Numbered from the stretch's first letter, positions 1 to 9,303 are shown. The stretch is DNA of 64,000 bases from JAAXHF01 sp963665955 (GCA_965231765.1 OZ246887.1:5394001-5458000), one strand, 5' to 3'. Numbers and translations: made by a program. The notes: generated by a model from the sequence alone, not told the origin.

Positions 1-248
1 GTTTCAAAATCAAGCTGAAATTTTCCGGGCTGGGAATCCTGCGGCGAATGGAAAGACTCGAGCAGAGCTTCCAAGTGCTGGATGGTTGCTTCTTCGACAA
101 ATGATCGGCCACATTCCGGGCAGACGCTGACTGGAATGTGCTGGATGATCACTTCCACATGGCTGCGGTGATGCCGAAACCTCCGGCTCACCCGAGCCGA
201 CTGCGGCTGACCTGGACAGCCTTGGGTACAGCTCAGAAATTTAACCAT
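1..248 (-). CDS. YgiT/MqsA-type zinc-finger protein, partial (3' end off the window)
   Basis: The reading frame starts at an ATG (246-248) and runs off the left edge after about 82 codons. The N-terminus carries a CxxxC (SCTQGC), then a basic stretch, then IPVSVCPECGRSF with a CxxC, followed by a helical EEATIQHLEALLESF. This paired-cysteine plus helix layout resembles the N-terminal zinc-binding half of YgiT/MqsA-type antitoxins, in which an HTH may follow. No toxin partner (DUF4258 or MqsR-like) is recognisable immediately upstream. The first cysteine pair is spaced by three residues rather than two, so the family call is tentative. Confidence 0.5.
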   Translation of the reverse strand, partial: MVKFLSCTQGCPGQPQSARVSRRFRHHRSHVEVIIQHIPVSVCPECGRSFVEEATIQHLEALLESFHSPQDSQPGKFQLDFE

Positions 249-520
249 TATTCCCCATTATTGTCGCGTTTCGGCCGGGAATAGAAACTCAGTCGAGCCT
301 TCACGCAGGCGTGAGGGGTATTTCCCGCTCGGGAGGGAGGTTGGTCGAAAGACTCGCGTACCCAATTGACGTGTGGGGAATGTGAAGTATTCATCGCTGG
401 CTTCCACGGAGCACCCTGTGGACGCCCCGCCCGGTTATCCGGCCCCATGGGAAGGCCCCTCCACTTCTTGCCTGCACTCCGTCCTTCCCTCCACCCAACC
501 TTTGCTGCTGTTGCGTGCCC

Positions 521-3391
521 TTACGAACAGCCGCTTGTCGAGCCACAGTTGAGGCATTTGTAGCACGATCCATTCCTGATCATAATTGATCCACAATCGG
601 CACAGCTTGGGGCATCTGCCTGCGACTGCCAGGTTATGGCCCGTGAGGTTCCAGATACATCCGTCGGTCTGCTGGCCTCTCGCGCCTGAACTGAAGAGGT
701 CGCTCCATTGACTGTGAGCGCGGTTTCGTTGGAGGACTCTGCGGTTTGTGCGTCACTCCCGTTTGGCAGCCGGTCTTGTTGGTTTTGCTGCTCACTCGTT
801 TCACCTAGTCCGATGTCCTGCTTTTGTTGGGTGGACAGGAAACGCGTGCCGAGAAAACGGAAGATATAATCCGTAAGTGATTTGGCGTATGGAATATCTG
901 GGTTCTTGGTAAAGCCTGAGGGCTCAAAGCGCACATGGCCGAACTTGTTGACTAAGGCTTCGAGCGGGACTCCATATTGCAAGGACAGGGACGTTAGGGT
1001 TGCAATCGAGTCCATCAGACCTGAGATTGTGCTGCCTTCCTTGGCCATTCTGATGAAGATTTCTCCAGGTGTATGGTCTTCGTAGAAACCAACGTGGATA
1101 TAGCCCTCATGGCCGGCAACTTCAAATTTGTGGCAGATCGCCTCACGGTCCATGGGCAGGCGACGGCGTTCTGGTTTTGCTTCAACAACCGACCGTTCGT
1201 GTTGCTCAGCTGCTTTCTTGTGGGTACCGAGTGGTTGGGCACGTTTGCATCCGTCTCGGTAGATGGCAACAGCTTTGAGCCCGAGTCGCCAGGCCTCCAT
1301 ATAGGCTTCAGCGATATCGTCAACCGTCGCGTTATTGGACAGATTCACCGTTTTTGAAATTGCGCCAGACAAGAAGGGCTGGGCCGCTCCCATCATCCGC
1401 AAGTGCCCCATAGGGTGGATTGCCCGAGTGCCCTGGGCGGGTTTAAACGCACAGTCAAAGACCGCCAGATGCTCATCCCGCAGTCCAGGGGCGCCTTCGA
1501 TGGTTTCCTGCTCGTCGATATACTCAACTATGGCTTGGATATCTGGGCTATCATAACCGAGCCGTTTGAGCGCTCGAGGAACAGTGGTATTGACCAGTTT
1601 AAGCAGGCCACCACCAACGAGGCGCTTGTATTTGATGAGTGCAATATCAGGCTCAATCCCGGTCGTATCGCAATCCATCATAAACGCGATCGTTCCAGTC
1701 GGAGCGAGGACCGTGGCCTGTGAATTGCGATATCCTGCCTTGTGCCCGAGTGCCAGGGCTTCGTCCCAAGCTTTGCGCACTTCGGACAGCAAGTCCAGTG
1801 GTACAAGGGAAGGGTCAAGCTTATGGGCTGCAGCGCGATGTTTGTCGATCACACCCAGCATCGGTTCGCTGTTGACCGCATAGCCGGCAAACGGTCCCAT
1901 GTGGTCTGCAACGCGAGCCGACTGTAGATATGCCTCGCCTGTCATCAGCGCGGTGATAGCCCCCGCATATTGGCGTCCGGCTTCAGAATCATAGGGTAGG
2001 CCCAGCGACATCAGCAGTGCGCCGAGATTGGCATACCCCAAACCAAGTTGGCGAAACGCCTTGGCATTGGCTGTAATTTCGGCTGTCGGATAGCTGGAAT
2101 TATCAACCAGGATATCCTGAGCGGTAATGCTGATATCGACGGCGTGCTTGAAGCCTGGCGTGTCAAAGCCGCCGTCGTCCTTGATGAATTTTATCAAATT
2201 GAGCGAGGCGAGATTGCAGGCGCTGTTATCCAGATGCATGTATTCCGAACACGGGTTACTGGCATTGATCCGATCTGTATTCGGACAGGTGTGCCAGGCA
2301 TTGATTGTGGTGTCGAACTGCATGCCTGGGTCGCCGCACTGCCAAGTGGCCTGGGAGAGGCGCTGGAGAAGATCGTGGGCTTGGAAGGTTTCGCTTACTT
2401 CTCCCGTTGTGACAAAGCGAGTGGACCAGGCTTGCTTATCTGCTACTGCCCGCATGAATGCATCGGTCACCCGAACGGAGTTATTGGCATTTTGAAAAAA
2501 GACAGAACTATACGCGGCCCCATCGATCGAAGGATCATAACCGGCGTCGATGAGTGTCCAGGCTTTGCGTTCTTCTTCAGATTTGCACTGGATAAATTCG
2601 ATCACGTCGGGATGGTCAACGTCGAGCACGACCATTTTTGCCGCTCGGCGGGTTTTGCCTCCAGATTTAATCACCCCGGCGGACGCGTCGGCTGCGCGCA
2701 TAAACGAGACCGGTCCCGAGGCCGCGCCACCGCCAGACAGGGGCTCTTTTGAAGAGCGAATGCGAGACAAGTTCACCCCAGAGCCTGAGCCGCCCTTAAA
2801 AATAACGCCTTCTTTACGGTACCAGTCGAGAATCGACTCCATCTGGTCATCAACGGACAAAATAAAACAGGCACTACACTGCGGGTGAGGTTCGACGCCC
2901 ACGTTGAACCAGACTGGGCTATTAAAGGCGAGCTTCTGCTCGACCAGCAAATGAGTCAGTTCCTCGGCAAAGGTCCGGGCATCTTCGTCACTGGCAAAAT
3001 AGCCGTCTTTTTTGCCCCAGCCGGTGATGGTATCCACCACCCGTCCGATGAGTTGTCGCACACTGTTTTCACGTTGGGGGGTATTCAGCGGACCGCGAAA
3101 ATATTTTGAGACCACAACATTGGTCGCCAGTTGAGACCAGGGTTTGGGTATCTCGACATCGTGCTGCTCAAAGACGACCTCGCCGTTCTCCCCAGAGATG
3201 ACAGCACTCCGCTTTTCCCATTCAAGCTGAGAAAAGGGATGCTCACCTGCACGGGTGAAATAGCGCGTCATGCTAACGCCTGTTTGTTTCTGAGCAACGT
3301 GATGGGGGACTTTGGGGGTCACAGGGGTTGCCTCCTGCTTAGCTGAGAATGCCTTATCCTTGCGTGTCTTGTGTTGTATCTTTGCCGCCAT
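521..3391 (-). CDS. nrdJ: Class II (adenosylcobalamin-dependent) ribonucleotide reductase
   Basis: A 956-residue cytoplasmic enzyme that reduces ribonucleotides to deoxyribonucleotides using a B12-generated thiyl radical. Visible hallmarks are CSACFIL near residues 172-178, the glycine-rich GGSGSGVNLSR around 200-210, the NPCSE radical-site motif near 379-383, PTGTIAFMMDCDTTGIEPD further on, and a C-terminal pair of CxxC-like clusters ending CLNCGSTSGCS, which re-reduces the active site. The ATG at 3391 is chosen because GGAGGAGG lies just upstream. An in-frame TTG 57 bases earlier coincides with a TTGACA promoter element and is unlikely to be the start. No cobalamin riboswitch is seen upstream. 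It is divergent from the DciA-like gene. Confidence 0.96.
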   Translation of the reverse strand: MAAKIQHKTRKDKAFSAKQEATPVTPKVPHHVAQKQTGVSMTRYFTRAGEHPFSQLEWEKRSAVISGENGEVVFEQHDVEIPKPWSQLATNVVVSKYFRGPLNTPQRENSVRQLIGRVVDTITGWGKKDGYFASDEDARTFAEELTHLLVEQKLAFNSPVWFNVGVEPHPQCSACFILSVDDQMESILDWYRKEGVIFKGGSGSGVNLSRIRSSKEPLSGGGAASGPVSFMRAADASAGVIKSGGKTRRAAKMVVLDVDHPDVIEFIQCKSEEERKAWTLIDAGYDPSIDGAAYSSVFFQNANNSVRVTDAFMRAVADKQAWSTRFVTTGEVSETFQAHDLLQRLSQATWQCGDPGMQFDTTINAWHTCPNTDRINASNPCSEYMHLDNSACNLASLNLIKFIKDDGGFDTPGFKHAVDISITAQDILVDNSSYPTAEITANAKAFRQLGLGYANLGALLMSLGLPYDSEAGRQYAGAITALMTGEAYLQSARVADHMGPFAGYAVNSEPMLGVIDKHRAAAHKLDPSLVPLDLLSEVRKAWDEALALGHKAGYRNSQATVLAPTGTIAFMMDCDTTGIEPDIALIKYKRLVGGGLLKLVNTTVPRALKRLGYDSPDIQAIVEYIDEQETIEGAPGLRDEHLAVFDCAFKPAQGTRAIHPMGHLRMMGAAQPFLSGAISKTVNLSNNATVDDIAEAYMEAWRLGLKAVAIYRDGCKRAQPLGTHKKAAEQHERSVVEAKPERRRLPMDREAICHKFEVAGHEGYIHVGFYEDHTPGEIFIRMAKEGSTISGLMDSIATLTSLSLQYGVPLEALVNKFGHVRFEPSGFTKNPDIPYAKSLTDYIFRFLGTRFLSTQQKQDIGLGETSEQQNQQDRLPNGSDAQTAESSNETALTVNGATSSVQAREASRPTDVSGTSRAITWQSQADAPSCADCGSIMIRNGSCYKCLNCGSTSGCS

Positions 3392-3419
3392 ATCCACCTC
3401 CTCCTCTTGATGAGATAAT

Positions 3420-3448
3420 CCCTTACATACAAGATATGGTACTGTCAA
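3420..3448 (-). promoter_or_regulatory. nrdJ upstream region with NrdR-box-like palindrome and -35 element
   Basis: On the minus strand TTGACA (3443-3448) is followed at once by GTACCATATCTTGTAT (3427-3442). The latter matches about 12 of 16 positions of the NrdR consensus ACACWATATMTWGTGT, including the central ATATCTTGT core. The position over the promoter spacer, 36-52 bases upstream of the nrdJ start, suits NrdR repression. Only one box is clear, whereas NrdR usually binds two, and no convincing -10 hexamer follows. The call is therefore moderate to weak. Confidence 0.4.
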
Positions 3449-3527
3449 GCAGAAAAAAGCCCCAATTGTAGTATGTCCTTGAATCTACTTCTCTTTTTTG
3501 TTTTTGTCTTATCTGAGGTGAGCAGCT

Positions 3528-4007
3528 ATGTGGACACGCCGAGACAATACGGGCTGGAACTCAGCCGCTGCCGTGCTGGCAGCGCTCCTGCCCGACTTGC
3601 CGATTGCAGGTCGGATGAAGGAATATCAGGTCTGGGAGATCTGGGAAGAGGCGGTTGGAGTTGCGACCGCCCGGAAAGCCCGACCGAGCAAAATCCAAAA
3701 TGGAAAGCTGTTTGTGACGGTCTCCCACCCGGCAGTCATGCAGGAGATGCAGTTCAGCAAAGCTCTGATTTTACGCAAGCTGAACCAAGGTCTGGCGGCT
3801 CTTGACGCGCCACTCGTCAAGACTCTTTTTTTTGTGGTCGGCCGGACACGTGAAATGGCCACTCCCCCGCGACCGCCAGCCAAGCTGCCGCTACCACCTT
3901 TCTCTGAACTCGAAGTTCCTTCTCTCGGAAAACCTGAGCTTGAAGAGGTATTTGCGTCGCTTTTGGCTGCGCGACGGCGGCGCCTGAAAAGAAATGACGA
4001 AGGATGA
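3528..4007 (+). CDS. DUF721/DciA-like protein (putative replicative helicase loader)
   Basis: A 159-residue soluble protein. The region around residues 38-92 (VWEIWEEAVG...ARPSKIQNGKLFVTVSHPAVMQEM) matches the DUF721 pattern: an aromatic-rich helix, then KxxxGxLxVxVxxPAxxQEL. In many bacteria this family (DciA) helps load DnaB. The C-terminal third is proline-rich and then basic (RRRRLKRNDEG) and shows no other domain. The ATG at 3528 is preceded by GAGGTGAG at good spacing. The 79-base gap to nrdJ suggests divergent promoters. Confidence 0.72.
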   Translation: MWTRRDNTGWNSAAAVLAALLPDLPIAGRMKEYQVWEIWEEAVGVATARKARPSKIQNGKLFVTVSHPAVMQEMQFSKALILRKLNQGLAALDAPLVKTLFFVVGRTREMATPPRPPAKLPLPPFSELEVPSLGKPELEEVFASLLAARRRRLKRNDEG

Positions 4008-4030
4008 GGAAGAAAATGCTGAACGGCGGT

Positions 4031-4077
4031 GAGAGATGAGCAGATAAGGGACAAGCGAATCGCTCGTCTGCTTCTCT
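4031..4077. terminator. Imperfect hairpin between convergent genes
   Basis: AGAGATGAGCAGA and TCTGCTTCTCT form a bulged stem, with a smaller AGCGA/TCGCT pairing in the loop. It lies between the convergent DciA-like gene and the repeat lipoprotein gene. There is no T-tract, so this is only a possible bidirectional terminator. Confidence 0.3.
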
Positions 4078-4080
4078 TCC

Positions 4081-6396
4081 TTATTCTGGCATCGGTCTAT
4101 CTCCAAGCTCGGTAATGATGTCGTGCAAAATTTCTTTGGACTCCTCAGGAATCTCTTGTTCAGTTTGAAGGCGCCAGGAACCGACGCTGACCAAGGTTTG
4201 CGCTCTTGCCTGGGGACTGCGACGTGTTTGCGCGATGGTGAGGGCTTGGGCGAAGAGGCCGGAGGCTTTTTCTGCTTCTTGTCTCTTTGCATATTTAGTA
4301 TATGCGGTCGCGACTCTCGCTAACAGGTTTGCCTTGGCCGGAGTGTCGGGTGCTGCCTGCGTCGCCTCAAGGGCCTCTGGATACCGAGCTGCCTGTATAT
4401 GTGCTGCGGCAACTGCCAGCAGTGCAGCTTCTCTCGCCTGAGGCAGCTCGATATCGTTCGCGAGCTGTAGGGCTTGCCCTCCGTTGCCAGTCTCAGCAAG
4501 TTTCCGGGCAAGCTGGATCATCGTTTGGGTTCTTTGCTCCGGGACTTGAATGTCCTGGGCCAGGTTGAGCGCTTGCTCGACATTACCCTGTTTCAGATAC
4601 GTCTGGGCAATGTGGCCGAAGACTTCCGCCTGACGTTGCTTAGGGAGCATCCCTGCAATCTGCATAGCGTGGCCGATTTCGCCATCTTTTGTATGACGAT
4701 AGGCAAGGTGGACCAGAGTCTGGGTTTTCTGATCCAGGATTTTAATAGCCTGGGCCAGCTTATGCGCTTGCTTGACATTGCCTTGTTCCAGATAGGTCTG
4801 GGCAAGACGACCGAAAACTTTCGCCTGCTGCGACGGCTCAGCAAGCAGCGCCGCGATGTGTATTGCACGGTCGGTGCGGCCTGCCTTGGCATGACTGAGA
4901 GCAATCCGTAGCAGGGTCGTAGCCTGCTGCTCCGGAAGCGGGATAGCCTGAGCGAGTTTCAGTGCTTGCTCAGTATTGTCCTGCTCCAGAAAGGCGAGGG
5001 CGAGATGTCTATAGATTTCAGCCTGGCGGGGCGGATCCGCAAGAGTGGCCGCGATCTGTAAGGCCGGATCGATTTCCCCCATATCTGCATGACGAAACGC
5101 AAGCTGCATCAGCGCTTCAGCGCGTCGGCCCGGGACTGTGATCATGTCAGCCAGCTGATAGGCTTGTGGTGTCTTGCCGACCTCCAGGAAAGCGAGTGCG
5201 AGACGGGATACAAGCTCCGGCCGAGCAGCTTGAGGCATATATTCAGTCAAAGCAGTGAGGGACCCTAGCGTTGTGGATAACAGGGACGAGGCCTGTTCCT
5301 TGTGACCAGCTGCCATATATTTTTCGGCGATTTCGATCAGCGCCTGGATTGTGAACAGTCGGGATTTCGGCAATGTCTCCTCACCATTCATGAGCATCTG
5401 AACGAGCTGCTGAGCGTTGTCTAGGTCACCCGCTTCAATAGCCGTGTGGACGATCGCCACGATGGTATCGATCCGGTGCCGGACTTCCCGTATGGTCTGG
5501 GCGACTTCAAGCGCTTGAAAATAGTCACCCAAGCGTGCGTAGGTTTGTCCGATCTGTCCCTGCACCAAACTCTTGAGTGAGTCATTCGGGATCGTCGTGG
5601 CAATATCGGTTGCCTGGGAGAGCGTGCTGAAGGCTCTGGCTGTGAAGTCTTTTTGCTCCTGAGTGCCCGCTATCTCGGTCATGATCCAGGCTCTGGAAGA
5701 CGGACGCGGCGTTGTGTGCGCAACCCGGAGTGCATATTCATATTGCCCGGCTCTGACACACTGAAGGGCTATTTGGGTTAAGACTTCGACGCCGAAGAGT
5801 GCCTGATCTGTGAGGCGAGCGATTCGTTGCGCAAGCCGGAAGCCTTGCTCATAGTCACCCGCCCGAATATTGCCGAGGGCAATCTGTTTCAAGAGGTCTG
5901 TCTGGCGGTGAACATCTGGAACAAACTGTGTCGCTCGCAGGGCTTGCTCGTATTGTCCGGCTTTAAGATAGGCAAGTGTAATCTGTTCGAGGACGGCCGC
6001 CCTTGGCTGTACTGCAGGGATTGTTCTTGCCACCAGCAGAGCACACGCGAGCGGGCTTTTTTCGGCTTGGGCGCGTACCGTGGTCTGGGGGATGCGCGTG
6101 TCTTTCAGAACTTTGAACGTGATCGATCCAATGGCGAAGTCTGACTTCTCCTCCTGTGTCGTGGATAAGTAAGGTCTAGCTGTTTGTGCCTTTGCCAGAG
6201 CAGCTTGGTAGAGCCGTAATGCCTCGGAGAAGCTGGTCTGTTGGGCAGTCTGGGCTGAGGAGATGAGGGCTGCTGCCTCTGTTAGAAGCTGGTCAGCTGG
6301 ACTGTCTGGTTCTGAGCAACCTATAGCCAGTACGACTCCAATAAGGCTGAAGGGCAGGAGGAAGGACTTGGCGTATCTGTGGTGCTGATCAGGCAT
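4081..6396 (-). CDS. Large TPR-like repeat lipoprotein
   Basis: A protein of about 771 residues starting MPDQHHRYAKSFLLPFSLIG, with a signal segment ending VLAIGC, a plausible lipobox. The mature part is almost entirely tandem repeats of about 30-35 residues. Each has a helix of the type EQALRLAQ.I..P.QR, followed by a second helix such as ALLRIALSHAKAGR or GHIAQTYLKQGN. This makes it a TPR-like solenoid probably anchored in the outer membrane or periplasm, a protein-protein scaffold whose partner is unknown. An in-frame TTG start 30 bases earlier (6426) is possible; neither start has a good ribosome site. A 781-residue solenoid with no other domain is unusual, and the gene stands alone. Confidence 0.7.
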   Translation of the reverse strand: MPDQHHRYAKSFLLPFSLIGVVLAIGCSEPDSPADQLLTEAAALISSAQTAQQTSFSEALRLYQAALAKAQTARPYLSTTQEEKSDFAIGSITFKVLKDTRIPQTTVRAQAEKSPLACALLVARTIPAVQPRAAVLEQITLAYLKAGQYEQALRATQFVPDVHRQTDLLKQIALGNIRAGDYEQGFRLAQRIARLTDQALFGVEVLTQIALQCVRAGQYEYALRVAHTTPRPSSRAWIMTEIAGTQEQKDFTARAFSTLSQATDIATTIPNDSLKSLVQGQIGQTYARLGDYFQALEVAQTIREVRHRIDTIVAIVHTAIEAGDLDNAQQLVQMLMNGEETLPKSRLFTIQALIEIAEKYMAAGHKEQASSLLSTTLGSLTALTEYMPQAARPELVSRLALAFLEVGKTPQAYQLADMITVPGRRAEALMQLAFRHADMGEIDPALQIAATLADPPRQAEIYRHLALAFLEQDNTEQALKLAQAIPLPEQQATTLLRIALSHAKAGRTDRAIHIAALLAEPSQQAKVFGRLAQTYLEQGNVKQAHKLAQAIKILDQKTQTLVHLAYRHTKDGEIGHAMQIAGMLPKQRQAEVFGHIAQTYLKQGNVEQALNLAQDIQVPEQRTQTMIQLARKLAETGNGGQALQLANDIELPQAREAALLAVAAAHIQAARYPEALEATQAAPDTPAKANLLARVATAYTKYAKRQEAEKASGLFAQALTIAQTRRSPQARAQTLVSVGSWRLQTEQEIPEESKEILHDIITELGDRPMPE

Positions 6397-6501
6397 TGAG
6401 AGAAGAAGGAAAGAATAAGAAATCAAAAGTCAAAGGGCAAAAGTCATTGGTCCGTCCGTCTGAAACTGCCTCAGCCGCCTGATTCATAAATCTTCCGTGA
6501 T

Positions 6502-6690
6502 TTAGTGGTCCTCGAGGATTTCCTGCCAGGCGTTAGCCTCATTGACGGACTTCACTTCCGTTACTTTCCCGTGACGATACGTTGTGAAAAAATGATCCCT
6601 TGCAGTGCCATCTTTCTCTAACTCACCTCGATACTCGTCAAAGGCCAAAAAGAGGACGAAGATGGTGTAATGGACGCGGGGATAGTTCAT
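6502..6690 (-). CDS. Small hypothetical protein downstream of the nuclease
   Basis: A 62-residue frame starting MNYPRVHYTIFVLFLAFDEY and rich in charged residues towards the C-terminus. No family is recognised. It lies 56 bases after the PLD-like gene on the same strand, so it could be the last gene of that operon. No ribosome-binding site is visible before the ATG, and a weak hairpin separates it from the gene above. It may not be expressed. Confidence 0.3.
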   Translation of the reverse strand: MNYPRVHYTIFVLFLAFDEYRGELEKDGTARDHFFTTYRHGKVTEVKSVNEANAWQEILEDH

Positions 6691-6714
6691 AAGACAGTAA
6701 ATTTTATCTGATTA

Positions 6715-6731
6715 CAACATTTTTTATGTTG
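6715..6731 (-). terminator. Short A/T hairpin after the PLD-like gene
   Basis: CAACAT and ATGTTG are separated by five T, a 6-bp stem in the gap after the nuclease gene. It could act as a weak terminator or processing site. The stem is short and AT-rich, so confidence is low. Confidence 0.25.
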
Positions 6732-6746
6732 CTCAACGAGACGTTT

Positions 6747-7672
6747 TCAGCGTCGTTGGGTAGATGTGCCGACGATTTCGACTTCAAAATCAAGGGTACT
6801 ACTGTCTCGCGCATACAATTTCCGTAGATGGAGATATGTCTCCGTATTTTTTCCGAATCGCGATATTTGGTCTTTTCCTTTCCCCGCATCAAGTCCATCC
6901 CCGAATTGCAATCCGCCCCTGTCGGTCAGGATAAATCGGTTGTGGAAGCGCTCATCAGGATTAGACTTAGCCGACCAGCGAACGTATCGAATCTTCATGT
7001 CTTTCGGAATACTTTGCTCAAGTCTGCGCGTGTCTGCCTCAAAAGACTTTTTCTCATTTTCAACACCTTCTTTATCGTCTCTCTCGACTTTGTACTGCGC
7101 ATGAATTTCGACACGCTCCAAAGATGAGGTACCTTGATCTTGGATAGCTACGGCTAGAAGTTCTTTCACAAGTTGCCCTTGTCCCCTCTTAGCGCGGAAG
7201 TGGGGATCAATCAGAAGTATTTCTCGCGCGCATTGTAGTACCGGCACGACAAGAGTTGCTATCTCTCTAGCGGACCTTGGTATGGTAATATTCCCTTCAA
7301 TCTTAAATAGCGGAGTATCATCTTCGACGTCACCTCCCAAAAGAACATCATCGTGCCTGCGAGGATTGTCCTTTGCCAGGATAGCGCGGAAGAGTCTTCT
7401 ACCGTGTTCAGCCTCCGCATTCGTTAGCCAATCTTTTCTGGATTCCATTCATGTTGACGCGGAAGCATGCGGTCATCTAATTTTCTTATCCGTTCGACCA
7501 TCTTTGTGCGTTTGGGGCCTGTTTCGCTAAGCGAGGCGATTACCATCTTTTTCCATCGCCTTGGATAGCGTGAAATAAAGCGGCCTTGAAAAAAGCCAAA
7601 TTTTTCTGTGAAATACCGAAAATCCTCCCAGTTATTCAGGAGTGCCGGTTCAAGGGCGTATTCGTAGATCAT
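6747..7672 (-). pseudogene. PLD-like nuclease partner of the AAA ATPase, split by a 1-base frameshift
   Basis: Two frames, 7672-7424 (82 residues, MIYEYALEPALLNNWEDFRY) and 7448-6747 (233 residues), appear to be one gene. The second has no ribosome site. Adding one A to the AAAA run at 7434-7437 would fuse NPEK to DWLTNAEAEHGRR in frame, giving about 308 residues. The second part has ILLIDPHF near residues 78-84 and HNRFILTD at 169-176, an HxRx4D variant of the phospholipase-D HKD motif followed by a glycine-rich FGDGLD. With one HKD-like motif it would act as a dimer if it is a nuclease. It starts 2 bases after the ATPase stop, so the two are co-transcribed. Read error, real mutation and programmed -1 frameshift are all possible. 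Confidence 0.6.
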
Positions 7673-7674
7673 TG

Positions 7675-9303
7675 CTAAAACAGGTCTTGTTCACGCTCTT
7701 CAAAGAAGCCTTGAGGCCAGGGGCGGGCAAAGTCGCCGTCTTCGGTCACTGGTATCTCAATGACCTGTGCACCTTTATCGCCCGGCTGGACGTATAGGAC
7801 GGACACGTCCTCCGGGCGGATGGGCGGGAAACCTTCGGGTAGCTCATTGTCGTTTGTTTCTCGAATCCGACGCAAGACGCGAAGGATGAGGTTTTCACTA
7901 TGCGTTTCTAAAAGAAGGGTATTCCCCCGTTCCTTGGCGGACCGAATGAACATATCTCCGAGTTCGGCCTGATGAGCGGGATGAAGGTGGATTTCGGGCT
8001 GTTCGATTAAGAGCGTCTTCTTCTCGGAGAGTCCGCTTTGCATGACAATAGGAAGCACTTGGCTAATGCCGAAGCCGACATCCCGCAGGCTGGCGTCTAT
8101 GCCAGTGTCCGTATGAACAAGGCGAAGAGAAAAAATGTTACTCGGGCTTGAATCTTCCTCGTATTGCAGTTTGTCAAGCTTCACTCGGTATTTTACATCG
8201 AGTTCTTCGAGGTCTTTGTTAATTTGCTCCACTAGCTCTGGTCTTTGGAAAAGAATAGAGGCCATGTGCTCGCCTGATTGACCAACATATCCGGTCGTGT
8301 CACCGCTGAATTCGTAGTGGCGTTCTGGCTGACTCCGCAAAGGACCGAGATATACTAAACTTTCCAGGAACTGGGGAAAGGGAGAGCAGAGGCGGGCAAC
8401 GATTTCTCGTATAGATAAGTTCGATTCTTCCCGAAAGTTTCGGTCATAGATGTCACCGTAGTCGGCCGTATTGCCGTCCTCTGTAGGATAATTCGTCATT
8501 ATGCATAGCCGCGCGTTGAAAATACTTTGTTTCCGCTCAGGAGGAAGGGGGAATAAATTCGCACTATCCGGGATAAAGTTTTTGTACTTGACATTAAAAG
8601 GAGAGCGCTTCATCTCTTTGAGATCATTGATAGCATCTTCCAATTGAAAATTTTGTAAAATCTCTCTAAGCTCCTCAACATCACACTTCTCTTCACCTAG
8701 TTCTGCATCATACGCTAGATTCAATAGGGCGGCGAAACGCTCCCTCATATTATTCCACCACTGACGCCAAAATTCGGATTCAAAGTTGATCGTAAATTTA
8801 CGTCCGATATCTGATATGAGGGGTTGCAGTTCATTTCCTATGGTGAGATCCACGCGAGGGAGAGACACAGCAGCATGTTTCTCTTCATCATAGGAAAATC
8901 TGAAAGCGAGCCCGGCGTTCATTACAACCGCATCGTTAAGAATTGCAGTTGCTTGTTCCCGCTGACTCAATAGCCCCATCTCACGTTTTGACGACGCGTC
9001 CACCGTGCCTGTATCATTTCCGCTTCCCAGGTCAAAGCGTGCTCCGAACTCGAAATCCCGCTCTGTCTCATGCCGATGAATGAAGTCACGGTACTTCCCC
9101 AAATCAACCAACGACCCCTTGGTAAGCAGAGCAGTTTCCGGAGTTTTCGCCTCCTCAAGCGTTTGTTTCAAGAGCAACATGGACTGAAAGATAGAGCTTT
9201 TACCGGACGAGTTGGCGCCGAAGATGAGCGTGAGCGGGCGAATGGGTATGGTGACGGTTTCACCGAAGGCTTTGAAATTGGTCAGTCGGTACTCACGCAG
9301 CAT
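7675..9303 (-). CDS. AAA (ABC-like, OLD-related) ATPase with DUF3696-type C-terminus
   Basis: A 542-residue protein. Walker A GANSSGKSS is at residues 29-37, a family-typical YLGPLRSQPERHYEFSG at 318-334, an ABC-signature-like GFGISQVLP at 410-418, Walker B LLIEQPEIHLHP at 431-442, and an H-loop ETHSE at 466-470. The tail EDGDFARPWPQGFFEE matches the DUF3696 pattern. Such SMC/OLD-like ATPases are common first genes of phage-defence modules, where they sense an invader and unleash a nuclease. Here the next gene is PLD-like. The start has GGAG upstream, and a consensus sigma-54 promoter ends 48 bases before the ATG. AriA of PARIS is related in architecture, but the partner gene here differs from the toprim AriB. 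Confidence 0.82.
   Translation of the reverse strand: MLREYRLTNFKAFGETVTIPIRPLTLIFGANSSGKSSIFQSMLLLKQTLEEAKTPETALLTKGSLVDLGKYRDFIHRHETERDFEFGARFDLGSGNDTGTVDASSKREMGLLSQREQATAILNDAVVMNAGLAFRFSYDEEKHAAVSLPRVDLTIGNELQPLISDIGRKFTINFESEFWRQWWNNMRERFAALLNLAYDAELGEEKCDVEELREILQNFQLEDAINDLKEMKRSPFNVKYKNFIPDSANLFPLPPERKQSIFNARLCIMTNYPTEDGNTADYGDIYDRNFREESNLSIREIVARLCSPFPQFLESLVYLGPLRSQPERHYEFSGDTTGYVGQSGEHMASILFQRPELVEQINKDLEELDVKYRVKLDKLQYEEDSSPSNIFSLRLVHTDTGIDASLRDVGFGISQVLPIVMQSGLSEKKTLLIEQPEIHLHPAHQAELGDMFIRSAKERGNTLLLETHSENLILRVLRRIRETNDNELPEGFPPIRPEDVSVLYVQPGDKGAQVIEIPVTEDGDFARPWPQGFFEEREQDLF

Noticed and set aside
248..448. A 66-codon minus-strand frame whose stop overlaps the start of the zinc-finger gene.
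   Set aside because: Low-complexity, no ribosome site, no resemblance to DUF4258 or MqsR toxins; the overlap is likely chance.
2048..2752. A 234-codon plus-strand frame opposite nrdJ.
   Set aside because: It is antisense to a strongly conserved gene, with no ribosome site and no recognisable protein.
3392..3527. Cobalamin riboswitch upstream of the B12-dependent nrdJ.
   Set aside because: The gap is only 136 bases and shows no B12-box-like sequence or long structured leader.
7675..9303. Considered as AriA of a PARIS system.
   Set aside because: The partner is PLD-like and not a toprim/DUF4435 AriB, so only the ATPase type is comparable.
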